A stretch of DNA of 64,000 nucleotides from Fontisphaera persica (GCF_024832785.1 NZ_CP116615.1:434001-498000); one strand, 5' to 3'; positions 46,974-56,577 are shown, counted from the first letter of the stretch. The notes: a model not told the origin generated them from the letters alone. A program made the numbers and translations.

Positions 46974-47855
46974 TTACAATACGCCTGACTGGCCGGTGTG
47001 CAAGGGCTGAAATTGCGGATGCGCCTGGAGTTTTTCCCAGGTTGCGGAAGAAATCCGCTGTCGGTGGTAATGCGGGCCTTGGAGCGGCTCAGCACAGGTG
47101 GAGCGTTTGGCCCGTGCCAGCCAGGACGGGGGAAGGGGGCGCTCCACCAGCTCCAGATGCGTGGCGGCCAGGGTGGTTTCCTCTTTTTCGCCGGTGGCGC
47201 AACCTGTGCCCACAAAAAAGCCCGCCAGGAGCCAGGTGACCCGCAGCATGGTGCTGCGGGAATAGGTGGCCATGGCGCAGGGCCGCCCCGGGTCCAACAA
47301 GGAATGCAGCCTTTGAAACAGGGGCAGGGTCCACATCTCCGGGTTGCGAGCGGGCGAAAAGGGATCGTAGAGGATTAAATGCGGCTTGGGCCAGGAAGCG
47401 GCGTGCGGCCCGCCAAGCAAGGCGGGGAAATCGCCCACGCGCACCTCCCAAACCACCCGCATGGCTTGTGCTTGAAACACGGCATGTTGCTGCTTCCCAA
47501 GCTGGCTCAGCAGCGGTTCCCACCCGCGCGGATAGCCCAGCTCGGTGGCATGGGCAAGGGCAAATTGCAGGGGCTCCAGCGTGCAGTCAAAACTGAGCAG
47601 CCGCAAGGATGAGGGAATGGCCCGGGCGGCAGCCAACACCGCGAGGGCATTGGCGGCGCCGCCCAGGCCGACATCCCAGACCACAAATTCGCCCTGATGC
47701 GCCGCCAAACGTTCCGCGAGGCGCATTTGTTGCACGTACAACGCCTGCGCCTCGGCGGCCGGTCCGATGACCGGGTGGAAGGTTTCGCCCGCCGCCCTGG
47801 CCCGGATGCTGCATACGCCATTGGACAGGCGCACAATTTCGTAATCCGTGGCCAT
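46974..47855 (-). CDS. MnmC-like SAM-dependent methyltransferase (DUF752)
   Basis: The ATG at 47855 (MATDYEIVRLSNG) gives 293 residues; upstream in-frame starts look non-coding. The opening SNGVCSIRARAAGETFHPVIG, a glycine-rich SAM site (FVVWDVGLGGAANALAVL) and the family hallmark LILYDPFSPARNPEMWTLPLF match the methyltransferase half of MnmC, which makes the last methylation of 5-methylaminomethyl-2-thiouridine in tRNA. The oxidase half is missing, as in stand-alone MnmC2/MnmD-type proteins. It lies 34 bp downstream of apgM. Confidence 0.85.
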   Translation of the reverse strand: MATDYEIVRLSNGVCSIRARAAGETFHPVIGPAAEAQALYVQQMRLAERLAAHQGEFVVWDVGLGGAANALAVLAAARAIPSSLRLLSFDCTLEPLQFALAHATELGYPRGWEPLLSQLGKQQHAVFQAQAMRVVWEVRVGDFPALLGGPHAASWPKPHLILYDPFSPARNPEMWTLPLFQRLHSLLDPGRPCAMATYSRSTMLRVTWLLAGFFVGTGCATGEKEETTLAATHLELVERPLPPSWLARAKRSTCAEPLQGPHYHRQRISSATWEKLQAHPQFQPLHTGQSGVL

Positions 47856-47889
47856 GGCCGCGGTTGGGCTGCGCATGGGGGAGCGCCGT

Positions 47890-49116
47890 TCAGGCGCCGA
47901 ACTTGTCAAACATGCGGGCGTTGGCTTGCAGCAAACGGATGAGGTACTTGGCCTCAAAGACTCCCAGCGAACCTTGATTGGCGCCGGTTTCGGTGAACCG
48001 CTGCAGTTTGTCCGAGCCGCTGTAAGCAGAATGAATCAGCACCGGCTGCGGGTGCCAGGAGTGCGCCTTCAACGCGCACGGCGTGGAATGATCGCCCGTG
48101 ATGCACAGCACATCCGGTTTTTTCTCCAACAGAATGGGCAGGGCAGCGTCAAATTCCTCAATGGCCTTCTTCTTGGCCTCGAAATCGCCGTCCTCACCGT
48201 ATTTGTCGGTGTATTTGTAGTGGATAAAGAAGAAATCGAAGTTGCTGTATTCCGCCTGATAAGCGCGGAATTGCTCGGCAATGGTTTGCGGGCCTTCAAG
48301 CTTCTTCATGCCCACCAGTTGCGCCAGCCCTTTATACATGGGATACACGGCCAGGCAGGCGGGCTTGAGGAGGTAGCGCTCCTCAAAGAGCGGAATTTCC
48401 GGTTGATGGGCGATGCCGCGCATCAGGAAGCCGTTGGCTGGTTTTTCATTTTGCAGGATGGGCAGGGCAGCCTTGTAGAAATCGGCCACCAGTTTGGCCA
48501 TTTTCTTTTGTTTGGCGTTGGCGGGGTCGCGGGGTTTGACTTGCGGGATGGGGAAGCCTTCACGGTTGGGGTCGGCATCGGTCAGCGGCCCTTCCAGCCC
48601 TTTGCCGCGGAAAACGACCACAAAGCGATGTTCCTTGCCGGCTTTGATAATCACTTCCGTGTCCCCAATTTTTTTCACCTTGTCGGCGAGCATCTTGCAC
48701 AGGCGCTCGCAGGTTTCGGTGGGGATGCGGCCGGCGCGGCGGTCGGTGACGATGCCTTTGGCATCCAAGGTGGCGAAATTGGCCCGCGCGCAAACATCCC
48801 CCGCCTTCAATTCCACGCCCAGCCCCAAGGCCTCAATGACGCCGCGGCCCACCTGGTATTCCAGCGGGTCATAACCAAAGAGCGCCAGATGGCCGGGGCC
48901 GCTGCCAGGGGTGATGCCCGGCGCCACCGGAATCATGCGGCCCTGCGCGCAGCCTTGGGCCACCAAAGCGTCCAGATTGGGGGTCCGGGCGGCTTCCAAC
49001 GGCGTCATTTCCCCCTGGTTTTTAGTGGCCAGGTCGCCCAGACCGTCCAGCACCACCAGCGCGATTTTGGCATTGGTTTTGAGCGTCAGCTCCGAATATA
49101 CAGCGTCAAGATTCAT
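47890..49116 (-). CDS. apgM: Cofactor-independent phosphoglycerate mutase, archaeal type
   Basis: This 408-residue alkaline-phosphatase-fold enzyme interconverts 3- and 2-phosphoglycerate in glycolysis. The ATG at 49116 puts the conserved start KIALVVLDGLGDLA near the N-terminus. The phospho-accepting Ser is in ITPGSGPGHLALFGYDP. The metal ligands show in FFFIHYKYTDKYGEDGDF and VLCITGDHSTPCALKAHSWHP. The gene differs from the 500-residue GpmI type and matches aPGAM, which occurs in archaea and scattered bacteria. No GpmA/GpmI is in the window. Confidence 0.94.
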   Translation of the reverse strand: MNLDAVYSELTLKTNAKIALVVLDGLGDLATKNQGEMTPLEAARTPNLDALVAQGCAQGRMIPVAPGITPGSGPGHLALFGYDPLEYQVGRGVIEALGLGVELKAGDVCARANFATLDAKGIVTDRRAGRIPTETCERLCKMLADKVKKIGDTEVIIKAGKEHRFVVVFRGKGLEGPLTDADPNREGFPIPQVKPRDPANAKQKKMAKLVADFYKAALPILQNEKPANGFLMRGIAHQPEIPLFEERYLLKPACLAVYPMYKGLAQLVGMKKLEGPQTIAEQFRAYQAEYSNFDFFFIHYKYTDKYGEDGDFEAKKKAIEEFDAALPILLEKKPDVLCITGDHSTPCALKAHSWHPQPVLIHSAYSGSDKLQRFTETGANQGSLGVFEAKYLIRLLQANARMFDKFGA

Positions 49117-49270
49117 AGTCGTGATTCTTCCTGATGCTTCCGCTCCGTGGGGAAGGGAAGTCATCATGATTCAGTGCCATTGTTAACACCCTTGTGGTCG
49201 CGGGTGCAGGTTTCGCCCCGTGCGCCACCCTTCGCGCGATAATGCGGCCTTGAGCGATGGTGTCAATGGA

Positions 49271-50341
49271 TTATTGGGGCGCGGATGGCCACGACAGTTG
49301 CCACCGGCTGTCCGAAGGAGGCCGGGCCGTGGGCAACAGCGACAATACTTTAGCCAGCACGGCGGACGGCGTAAGCGCCGTGAGACACTCGAGTGCGGGC
49401 TGGCGGACACAATAATCCTTCATGCACGGCACACAGGGCAGGGCCAGTTGCAGGGTGTTCTGAAGCTGTCCGTAAGGGCCAGTGCGGGCGGGTTCCGTCG
49501 GCCCAAACAAAGCTACCACCGGCGTGCGCAGAGCCGCGGCCATGTGCATGGGACCGGTGTCATTGGTTACCACCACGGAGGCCAGCCGAAGCCATTCCAC
49601 CGTTTCCGGGAGGGTGGTTTGCCCTGCGAGGTTCAGGCAGCGCCCTGGCGCGGCATCCGCGATGACCCGGCCCAGCGGCGCGTCTGCCGCCGCGCCGAGC
49701 ACGACCAGATGCAGGGTGGGGTGGGCGGCCATAAGTTGGCGTGCCAGGGTGGTGAAATGTTCCAGCGGCCAGCGCTTGTTGGGCCAGCGCGCGCCCGGGG
49801 CCAGGGCCACCCACCGTTTGCCCTCAGGATGCCATCTTTGCTCAATGGAGCGGTGGGCCGCAAAGCGGGGGGGCAGCCAGTTGAAAGGCAGGGTCACCGG
49901 CACCTTCAGACGCTGCAGCACCGCCAGGTACCACTCCACCGCATGAGCTTGGGGGTGCGGGCGGGGCACGCGCAAATCATAAAAGCCGGGGGCGCCTTCG
50001 CGGTGGTCTTCCAGCCCCACCAATAAATTGCCATTGGCCAGCCAGGCAAACAGTCCGCTGCGGGCCAGGCTTTGGAGGTCAATGACCCAATCAAAGCGGC
50101 GGGCGCGCATCTGTTGGATGGTGTCCCACCACGCCCCCCAGCCGCGGGGCGTGCGCCAGCCTTGGCGGTCAAAGCGGTAAATGCCGGTTAAATCCGCATC
50201 TCCTTCCAGCAAAGGCGCATAGTCTTTTTCAATCCACCACCAGATTTCCGCGTCTGCACGCCAGCGCTTGAGGAGGCGCAGCACCGGCAACGCCTGCACC
50301 ACATCGCCCAGCGAGCTGGGCTTGAGCAGTAGAATCTTCAC
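49271..50341 (-). CDS. Glycosyltransferase family 9 (heptosyltransferase-like)
   Basis: The GTG at 50341 with GGAAGGG upstream is chosen over an ATG at 50422; it gives KILLLKPSSLGDVVQALPVL, the canonical GT9 N-terminus (356 residues). The C-terminal Rossmann half has VALAPGARWPNKRWPLEHF and VVVTNDTGPMHMAAALRTPVVALFGPT, the ADP-heptose-binding signature. It probably transfers a heptose or related sugar to lipopolysaccharide at the cytoplasmic face. Supporting context is kdsD at 53261 and an LpxR-like gene at 63337. It is divergent from scpA. Confidence 0.9.
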   Translation of the reverse strand: MKILLLKPSSLGDVVQALPVLRLLKRWRADAEIWWWIEKDYAPLLEGDADLTGIYRFDRQGWRTPRGWGAWWDTIQQMRARRFDWVIDLQSLARSGLFAWLANGNLLVGLEDHREGAPGFYDLRVPRPHPQAHAVEWYLAVLQRLKVPVTLPFNWLPPRFAAHRSIEQRWHPEGKRWVALAPGARWPNKRWPLEHFTTLARQLMAAHPTLHLVVLGAAADAPLGRVIADAAPGRCLNLAGQTTLPETVEWLRLASVVVTNDTGPMHMAAALRTPVVALFGPTEPARTGPYGQLQNTLQLALPCVPCMKDYCVRQPALECLTALTPSAVLAKVLSLLPTARPPSDSRWQLSWPSAPQ

Positions 50342-50530
50342 GCGAACCCTTCCCCGGGATTGAGCGAGAGCGAGAGGGAATAATCCAGAAAAAAATCCAC
50401 CGCCAGTGCGGGAATGGCCCATCGGCAGGCCTGGCCTGGATTGGGAAAACCCTTTTTCCGCGTTGCCAAAAGGGCAGGGGGGCTTCTAGGATGATTCCAC
50501 CCGCTGGCCTGAGCGACGCGGGCGGGCACC

Positions 50531-51445
50531 ATGTCAGATTACCGTGTCAAATTTGAGGTGTTTGAAGGTCCCTTGGACCTCCTTCTCTATTTAATCAAGA
50601 AGGAGGAGGTGGACATTTACGAGGTCAATCTGACCAAACTGGCCACCCAGTTTATCGAATACATCGAATTGATGCGGATGCTGGACTTGGAGGTGGCCGG
50701 TGAGTTTCTGGTCATGGCGGCCACCCTCATGTACATCAAAAGCCGCGAACTTCTGCCCAAGGACCAGCAGGTGACCCCGGAGGGCGAGGAAGACGAGGAG
50801 GACCCCCGGTGGGAGCTTATCCGCCAACTGGTGGAGTACAAAAAATTCAAGGATGCTGCCGCGCAGTTGCAGCAACTGGAGATTGCCCGGGAGAATACTT
50901 TTGTCCGCACTCCGGCCCACATCGAGCTGGAAGCGCCCGCGCCGCGGCGGGGCGAGGTTTCGATTTTTGATTTGCTCAATGCCGTGAATGCGGTGTTGAA
51001 GCGGTTTGCCGAACGGCAGCAGGCCACGGATATCCATGATGACCCCTGGACGGTCAGTCAGAAAATTGACTATCTGCATCAGCGGTTGAAGGAAACCCCC
51101 GTCCTGCGTTTTTCGGAATTATTCGCCGCCGCGCTGACGCGTGCCGAGGTCATTGTGACATTTCTGGCCTTGTTGGAACTGGTTCGCCTGCGAGCCGTGC
51201 TGGTGACGCAGACCGAAGACTTTGGGGAAATTGAAATCACCCGCGCTCCTGAACCCACGCCGCTGGAGGAGGCGCAGGAATTAAAGGCCAAAGCCGAGGA
51301 GCTGGCCGTGGCTCCGGATACACCTCTTCCGCGGCCGGTCACCGCGACGCATTCGGCCGATGCTCCCACCGTGGTGGTCAAAGTCCAACCGCCCGAGGCG
51401 CCGGGGACTGAGGCTCCCGCCTCTGCGCCGCCCAATCATTCGTAA
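50531..51445 (+). CDS. scpA: Segregation and condensation protein A
   Basis: This 304-residue kleisin bridges SMC heads in chromosome condensation. The N-terminal signature is YRVKFEVFEGPLDLLLYLIK, followed by EYIELMRMLDLEVAGEFLVM and LMYIKSRELLPKD. The C-terminal winged helix is FSELFAAALTRAEVIVTFLA. A Pro/Ala-rich tail of about 60 residues extends beyond the usual 250. It lies 3 bp upstream of scpB. Confidence 0.95.
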   Translation: MSDYRVKFEVFEGPLDLLLYLIKKEEVDIYEVNLTKLATQFIEYIELMRMLDLEVAGEFLVMAATLMYIKSRELLPKDQQVTPEGEEDEEDPRWELIRQLVEYKKFKDAAAQLQQLEIARENTFVRTPAHIELEAPAPRRGEVSIFDLLNAVNAVLKRFAERQQATDIHDDPWTVSQKIDYLHQRLKETPVLRFSELFAAALTRAEVIVTFLALLELVRLRAVLVTQTEDFGEIEITRAPEPTPLEEAQELKAKAEELAVAPDTPLPRPVTATHSADAPTVVVKVQPPEAPGTEAPASAPPNHS

Positions 51446-51448
51446 CGC

Positions 51449-52180
51449 ATGGAACTCAAGGACATTCTGGAAGCTTTGTTGTTTAACGCTCAAAAGCCGC
51501 TTTCGCCGGCCGAGCTGCGGGCGATTTTGTTGACCACCGCCGAGCAGGCGGAGGAGCCGGAAACCCGCGCTTTTAAGAAAGCGCCGCTGGAGAATATCGA
51601 AGCAGCGCTGGAACAGTTGGAGCGGGAACATCGGGAGGCGGGGCGGACCTTCAGACTGGCTTGTGTGGCAGGAGCCTGGCAGTTTGTCACCCAACCGGAG
51701 TATGCCCCCTGGTTGCGGACATTGGTGGGCCAAAAAATGCGCCCGCCGCGTCTTTCGCAGCCGGCGCTCGAAACCCTGGCCATCATCGCCTACCGGCAAC
51801 CGGTGACCCGAGCGGAAGTGGAGCAGGTGCGCGGGGTGGCGGTGGATGGGGTCATGCAAACCTTGCTGGAGCGCGGGCTGGTGGAGCAGGTGGGCCGGGC
51901 CGAGGCGCCGGGCCGCCCGGCCTTGTATGGCACCACCCCCCAGTTTTTGGAGTATTTTGGCCTGGCGCGGCTCGAGGATTTGCCGGCGGCCGATGAATTG
52001 CGCCGCCTGCCGGTGCCCAAGCCCGAGGCGCTGCTCACCGTGGACCCGGGACTGGCCACCGCGCCGCCTGAACAATTAAATTTGCCGGTGAATGCAGAGG
52101 CTCCGGCTGCAACGCCCGGCCCGGAGTCCGCCGCCGCGCCAGCGGCGGAGAGCGCCCCGCCCAAACCGGAATCCCCTTAA
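51449..52180 (+). CDS. scpB: Segregation and condensation protein B
   Basis: This 243-residue partner of ScpA in the SMC complex has two winged-helix domains: LKDILEALLFNAQKPLSPAEL and LSQPALETLAIIAYRQPVTR, with the family signature RAEVEQVRGVAVDGVMQTLL and GRPALYGTTPQFLEYFGLA. The last 55 residues are a Pro/Ala/Glu-rich tail. It is followed after 12 bp by pheA. Confidence 0.95.
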   Translation: MELKDILEALLFNAQKPLSPAELRAILLTTAEQAEEPETRAFKKAPLENIEAALEQLEREHREAGRTFRLACVAGAWQFVTQPEYAPWLRTLVGQKMRPPRLSQPALETLAIIAYRQPVTRAEVEQVRGVAVDGVMQTLLERGLVEQVGRAEAPGRPALYGTTPQFLEYFGLARLEDLPAADELRRLPVPKPEALLTVDPGLATAPPEQLNLPVNAEAPAATPGPESAAAPAAESAPPKPESP

Positions 52181-52192
52181 TGGCCCGCCCTT

Positions 52193-53254
52193 ATGAGCAT
52201 ATTGGAACATCGCAAGGCGATTGACCGGCTGGACGAGCAAATCGTCAAGCTGCTCAACGAGCGTACCCGGCATGTGCTGGAAATCGGCAACATCAAGCTC
52301 AAGGCCGGCGAGGAAATCTATGCGCCCCATCGCGAGCGGGCGGTGCTTTCACGCATCTGCCGCCTGAACCAGGGGCCGTTGACCAATGAATCTTTGCAGG
52401 CGATTTACCGGGAAATCATGTCCAGCGCCCTGGCCCTGGAGAAGACCATGGTCATTGCCTACCTGGGACCGGAGGCCACCTTTACCCACCAGGCTGCAAT
52501 CCAGCGTTTCGGCAGCAGCCTCCATTATGTTCCGCACAAAACCATCGCCGACGTTTTCCAGGAGGTCAGCAAAATGCGGGCGGATTATGGCGTGGTGCCG
52601 GTGGAAAACTCCACCGAAGGCGTGGTTACGCACACGCTGGACATGTTTGTGGAAAGCGATTTGAAAATCGTGGCGCAAATCGTCACGCCCGTGCGCCAGT
52701 GTCTCATGGGCAATGTGCGGCGTGATCACATCCGCACGCTCTTTGTCCATCCCCAGTCCCTGGCGCAGTGCCGCGAATGGATTCAGCGCGAGCTGCCCCG
52801 CGTGGAAATCATCGAAACCTCCTCGAATGCCCGTTCGGCGGAACTGGCGGCCAAAACGCCCCATGCCGCCGCCATTGCCGGAACGCTGGCGGCCGAGCGA
52901 TACAAATTGCGCATACTTGAATATGACGTACAGGACAGCGCGGTGAACGTCACCCGCTTTCTGGTGCTCGGCCGCAAATGCGGGCCGCCCACCGGCAAGG
53001 ACCGCACCAGCATCATGTTCAGTGTGCGGGATGAAGTGGGCGCGCTGCATCGCGCCCTGACGCCCTTCCGGCAGTACCGGATCAATATGACCAAAATCGA
53101 GTCCCGTCCCAGCAAGCGCAAGGCATGGGAATACTTTTTCTTCGTGGATTGCGACGGCCACATGCAGGACCGCAAAGTGGCGCGCGCCATCGAGCAGCTC
53201 GAATTGCATTGCTCGTTTGTCAAAATCCTTGGTTCTTATCCCAGTGTGGATTAG
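52193..53254 (+). CDS. pheA: Chorismate mutase / prephenate dehydratase (P-protein)
   Basis: This 353-residue bifunctional enzyme of phenylalanine synthesis has an AroQ chorismate mutase (about 1-85: HRKAIDRLDEQIVKLLNERT), prephenate dehydratase (about 90-270: VIAYLGPEATFTHQAAIQRF, VPVENSTEGVVTHTLDMF) and a C-terminal ACT domain with the Phe-binding ESRPS motif (MTKIESRPSKRKAWEYFFFV). Feedback inhibition by phenylalanine is expected from the ACT motifs. It is in an operon with scpAB upstream and kdsD 6 bp downstream. Confidence 0.96.
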   Translation: MSILEHRKAIDRLDEQIVKLLNERTRHVLEIGNIKLKAGEEIYAPHRERAVLSRICRLNQGPLTNESLQAIYREIMSSALALEKTMVIAYLGPEATFTHQAAIQRFGSSLHYVPHKTIADVFQEVSKMRADYGVVPVENSTEGVVTHTLDMFVESDLKIVAQIVTPVRQCLMGNVRRDHIRTLFVHPQSLAQCREWIQRELPRVEIIETSSNARSAELAAKTPHAAAIAGTLAAERYKLRILEYDVQDSAVNVTRFLVLGRKCGPPTGKDRTSIMFSVRDEVGALHRALTPFRQYRINMTKIESRPSKRKAWEYFFFVDCDGHMQDRKVARAIEQLELHCSFVKILGSYPSVD

Positions 53255-53260
53255 TGGCTT

Positions 53261-54235
53261 ATGAAAACCCACCTGTCGCGAGCGCACCAAGTGTTTGACA
53301 TTGAGATTGCCGGCTTGCGAGCGGTGCGCGCACAGCTCGATGACACCTTTGACGCGGTGGTGCAACGGCTGCTGGAAACGGTACGCCAGCGGGGCAAGGT
53401 GGTGGTGGTGGGCGTGGGCAAGTCCGGCATCATCGGGCGCAAAATTGCGGCCACTCTGGCCAGCACGGGCGTCACCAGCGTGGTGTTGGACAGCGTGGAT
53501 GCCGCGCATGGGGACGTGGGCATCGTCAATGACGGAGACCTGGTGTTGATTCTCAGTTACTCCGGGGAATCGGAGGAGTTGATTCAACTATTGCCGGCAA
53601 TCAAACGGTTCAATGTGCACCTGGTGGCGATTACGGGCAATCCCCGTTCCAGTGTGGGGCGGTATGCGCACCAGGTCTTGAACGTGCATGTGCCACGCGA
53701 AGCCTGCCCGTTCAATCTGGCGCCCACCACCAGCACCACGGCCATGCTGGTGTTGGGGGATGCCCTGGCGCTGGCCTTGCTGGATGCCCGGGGTCTCAAG
53801 CGCAGTGATTTTGCCCGTTACCATCCGGCCGGCGCAATTGGCCGCGCTTTGTTGCTCAAGGTCAGTGACATCATGCGCACGGGGGAGCGGCATCCGGTGG
53901 CTACGGAAAGCACAACGGTGCGCGACGGCCTGTTTTTGATGACCCGGGCCAAGGCCGGCTGCCTGACCATCATCAATCGCCACGGCAAATTGGCCGGCGT
54001 GTTCACCGATGGCGACCTGCGCCGGCACATGGCGGAAAATCCGGCGGTGTTGGAACGGCCCTTGCGCGAGGTCATGACGCCCCGGCCGGTGTGCATTCGG
54101 GAGGACGCGCTGGCGGCGGAGGCTTTGAAAATCTTCAATGAGCGGCGCATAGACGATTTGGTGGTCGTCAACGCTCACCGCAAGCCGGTGGGCCTGGTGG
54201 ATTCTCAAGATTTGCCACGGATGAAACTCATGTAA
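53261..54235 (+). CDS. kdsD: D-arabinose 5-phosphate isomerase
   Basis: This 324-residue enzyme converts ribulose 5-phosphate to arabinose 5-phosphate, the first step to Kdo for LPS. The SIS domain (about 40-175) has VVVVGVGKSGIIGRKIAATL, LSYSGESEELI, TGNPRSSVGRYAH and SDFARYHPAGAIGR. Two CBS motifs follow (VSDIMRTGERHPVATESTTV and REVMTPRPVCIREDALAAE). The full-length architecture equals KdsD rather than the CBS-less GutQ variants. It supports a diderm, LPS-making organism. Confidence 0.94.
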   Translation: MKTHLSRAHQVFDIEIAGLRAVRAQLDDTFDAVVQRLLETVRQRGKVVVVGVGKSGIIGRKIAATLASTGVTSVVLDSVDAAHGDVGIVNDGDLVLILSYSGESEELIQLLPAIKRFNVHLVAITGNPRSSVGRYAHQVLNVHVPREACPFNLAPTTSTTAMLVLGDALALALLDARGLKRSDFARYHPAGAIGRALLLKVSDIMRTGERHPVATESTTVRDGLFLMTRAKAGCLTIINRHGKLAGVFTDGDLRRHMAENPAVLERPLREVMTPRPVCIREDALAAEALKIFNERRIDDLVVVNAHRKPVGLVDSQDLPRMKLM

Positions 54236-54249
54236 CCTCCCCTCAACTT

Positions 54250-55011
54250 ATGATGAAACCCCACTCCCTCCTGATGTCCGCCTGCATGGCGGCGGTTTTA
54301 ATTATGGCTCCTCGTGTTGTTCATGCTCAAAAGGCTGGTGCGCAAACCCCTCAGCGTTTTGCGGCCGTCATCTCCCGTGAAGTGCATTTGCAGTACCTCC
54401 TGTACCTGCCCAAGGAATACAAGGAGGACACCACCCAGCGCTGGCCCTTGCTCCTGTTTTTGCATGGAGCGGGCGAGCGCGGCTCCGATATTAACAAGGT
54501 CGCCGTCCACGGTCCGCCGAAACTTATCCGCCAGGGCACCAATTTCCCGTTCCTCGTGGTGTCTCCCCAATGCCCCACAGATGAGCGATGGCGTGCGGAG
54601 GATTTAATCCGGTTGTTGGATCATCTGTGCGTGCATTATGCGGTGGATACCAACCGGATTTATCTTACTGGTTTAAGCATGGGCGGCTTTGGCTCGTGGA
54701 GCCTGGCCTCGCTTTATCCGGAACGGTTCGCCGCAGTAGCGCCCATTTGTGGAGGCGGGGAGGTCATTGATGTCTTGCTGGCTCCCGCCAAACGCCGCGA
54801 AGCTTTCAAGACGCTGGGCATCTGGGCTTTTCACGGCGCCAAAGACCCGGTGGTGCCGTTGTCGGAATCTGAACGCATGGTGGGGGCCTTCAAACGCGCC
54901 GGCTGCCAGGAGGTGGAATTGACCGTCTATCCGGAAGCCCAGCACGACTCGTGGACGGAAACATACGCCAATCCCAAACTTTACGAGTGGTTTCTGAAGC
55001 ATAGCCGCTGA
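54250..55011 (+). CDS. Exported alpha/beta-hydrolase (esterase/peptidase family)
   Basis: This 253-residue protein has a signal peptide (LLMSACMAAVLIMAPRVVHA) and an alpha/beta-hydrolase fold. The catalytic Ser is in IYLTGLSMGGFGSWSLA, the oxyanion region is LLLFLHGAGERGSD, the Asp is in WAFHGAKDPVVPLSES and the His in YPEAQHDSW. It resembles the phospholipase/carboxylesterase and prolyl-oligopeptidase-like groups, including feruloyl-esterase-like proteins; the substrate is unknown. It lies 14 bp after kdsD, so it is probably co-transcribed. Confidence 0.88.
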   Translation: MMKPHSLLMSACMAAVLIMAPRVVHAQKAGAQTPQRFAAVISREVHLQYLLYLPKEYKEDTTQRWPLLLFLHGAGERGSDINKVAVHGPPKLIRQGTNFPFLVVSPQCPTDERWRAEDLIRLLDHLCVHYAVDTNRIYLTGLSMGGFGSWSLASLYPERFAAVAPICGGGEVIDVLLAPAKRREAFKTLGIWAFHGAKDPVVPLSESERMVGAFKRAGCQEVELTVYPEAQHDSWTETYANPKLYEWFLKHSR

Positions 55012-55123
55012 GGGTTGGCGTGGGCGTTGCCTTGCTGGCGGGAAAGATTTCCAACGGCCGCAGGGCGTTCGCTGGCGGAGGGGCGGCATAATGTCCTATC
55101 ACCGTTCGCAAAGGGATTAAACC

Positions 55124-56539
55124 ATGTCATTCATCACGGACCATTTCCTGTTGCAAACCAAAACGGCCCGGCGTTTGTACCACGAATTTGCCGCGCCGCA
55201 GCCCATTCTGGATTATCACTGCCATTTGCCGCCCAAAGACGTGGCCGAAAACCGGCAATTCCAGAATCTTTTTGAAATCTGGCTCGAAGGCGACCATTAC
55301 AAGTGGCGGGCCATGCGCTCCAATGGTGTGCCTGAGCGTTACATCACCGGCGATGCCCCGCCCTACGAAAAATTCCTGGCCTGGGCCAAAACCGTCCCGC
55401 ATACCCTGCGCAATCCATTGTATCATTGGACGCACCTGGAGCTGCAACGTTACTTCGGCATCCGTGAGTTGTTGAATGCGGACACTGCACCCAAAATCTG
55501 GAAGCGTGCCAATGAACAACTTGCCCGCGCGGAGTTTTCGGCCCAGGGCATTCTGAAAAAATTCAAAGTCGTCGCTGTTTGCACCACCGATGACCCGGCT
55601 GACGACTTGTGCCATCATCAGGCGCTGGCCCGCTCCAGTCTGCCTTGCAAGGTGTATCCCACCTTCCGCCCGGACAAGGCGCTCATGGTACACCGGCCGG
55701 ATATCTTAAGGCCTTGGCTGGCCCAGTTGGAAAAAGTGAGCGATACCGAAATCCGCAATCTCGATGGGCTGCTCACCGCCTTGAAAAAACGGCATGACTT
55801 TTTCCATGCCCTGGGCGGACGCCTTTCGGACCACGGTCTCGAACGATGCTACGATGCCTTCATTCCTGAGCGCCGGGCGGCCGCGATTTTTGCCAAAGCT
55901 CGCGCCGGCCGCGCCGTGAGTCTGGAGGAGCAGTTTGAGTTTGCCAGCTTTATGATGCTGCAATTTGGCTATTGGGACGCCGAAAAAGGGTGGACCAAGC
56001 AGTTGCACATTGGCGCCCAGCGCAACAACAATACCCGCCTTTTCCGGCAATTGGGTCCGGATACCGGCTTTGACTCGATTGGCGACTGGCCGCAGGCGCG
56101 TGCGCTGGCCAACTATTTGGACCGGTTGGACCAGGATAATCGTTTGCCGCGGATGGTCCTGTATAACTTAAACCCCGCGGCCAACTATGTTTTCGGCACC
56201 ATGATCGGCAATTTCCAGGACGGCAGCGTGCCCGGCAAAATCCAGTGGGGCAGCGGCTGGTGGTTCCTGGACCAGAAGGAAGGCATGGAATGGCAGCTTA
56301 ATGCGCTCTCCAACCTCGGGTTGCTCTCGCGATTTATCGGCATGTTGACCGACTCCCGCTCCTTCATGAGCTACCCCCGGCACGAGTATTTCCGGCGCAC
56401 CCTCTGCAATTTGCTGGGGCGGGATGTGGAAAATGGCGAGCTTCCGGAGGACGACGCCCTGCTGGGGCCGCTGGTGGAAAACATTTGTTACCGCAACGCT
56501 TTGGAGTACCTGCGGCTGCCGGGGGTGGGAGCGGAATAA
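55124..56539 (+). CDS. uxaC: Glucuronate isomerase
   Basis: This 471-residue enzyme isomerises D-glucuronate/D-galacturonate to fructuronate/tagaturonate, the entry step of hexuronate catabolism. It has the family length and motifs: ILDYHCHLPPKDVAENRQFQ (metal HxH), WLEGDHYKWRAMRSNGV, VCTTDDPADDLCHHQAL, LHIGAQRNNNTRLFR and FIGMLTDSRSFMSYPRHEYF. No uxuA/uxuB is adjacent, so the pathway must be completed elsewhere. AAAGGGA precedes the ATG at 55124. A hairpin follows the stop. Confidence 0.96.
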   Translation: MSFITDHFLLQTKTARRLYHEFAAPQPILDYHCHLPPKDVAENRQFQNLFEIWLEGDHYKWRAMRSNGVPERYITGDAPPYEKFLAWAKTVPHTLRNPLYHWTHLELQRYFGIRELLNADTAPKIWKRANEQLARAEFSAQGILKKFKVVAVCTTDDPADDLCHHQALARSSLPCKVYPTFRPDKALMVHRPDILRPWLAQLEKVSDTEIRNLDGLLTALKKRHDFFHALGGRLSDHGLERCYDAFIPERRAAAIFAKARAGRAVSLEEQFEFASFMMLQFGYWDAEKGWTKQLHIGAQRNNNTRLFRQLGPDTGFDSIGDWPQARALANYLDRLDQDNRLPRMVLYNLNPAANYVFGTMIGNFQDGSVPGKIQWGSGWWFLDQKEGMEWQLNALSNLGLLSRFIGMLTDSRSFMSYPRHEYFRRTLCNLLGRDVENGELPEDDALLGPLVENICYRNALEYLRLPGVGAE

Positions 56540-56551
56540 GCGAGCGTCTGA

Positions 56552-56577
56552 CCCTCCGTGCCTGGACAGGCGGAGGG
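56552..56577 (+). terminator. Hairpin terminator after uxaC
   Basis: CCCTCC (56552-56557) pairs with GGAGGG (56572-56577), and GCCTG with CAGGC inside it. The stem is followed by CTTT. After it, 56590-56700 is strikingly AT-rich and probably holds the promoter of the respiratory cluster, although no unambiguous -35/-10 pair stands out. Confidence 0.5.
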
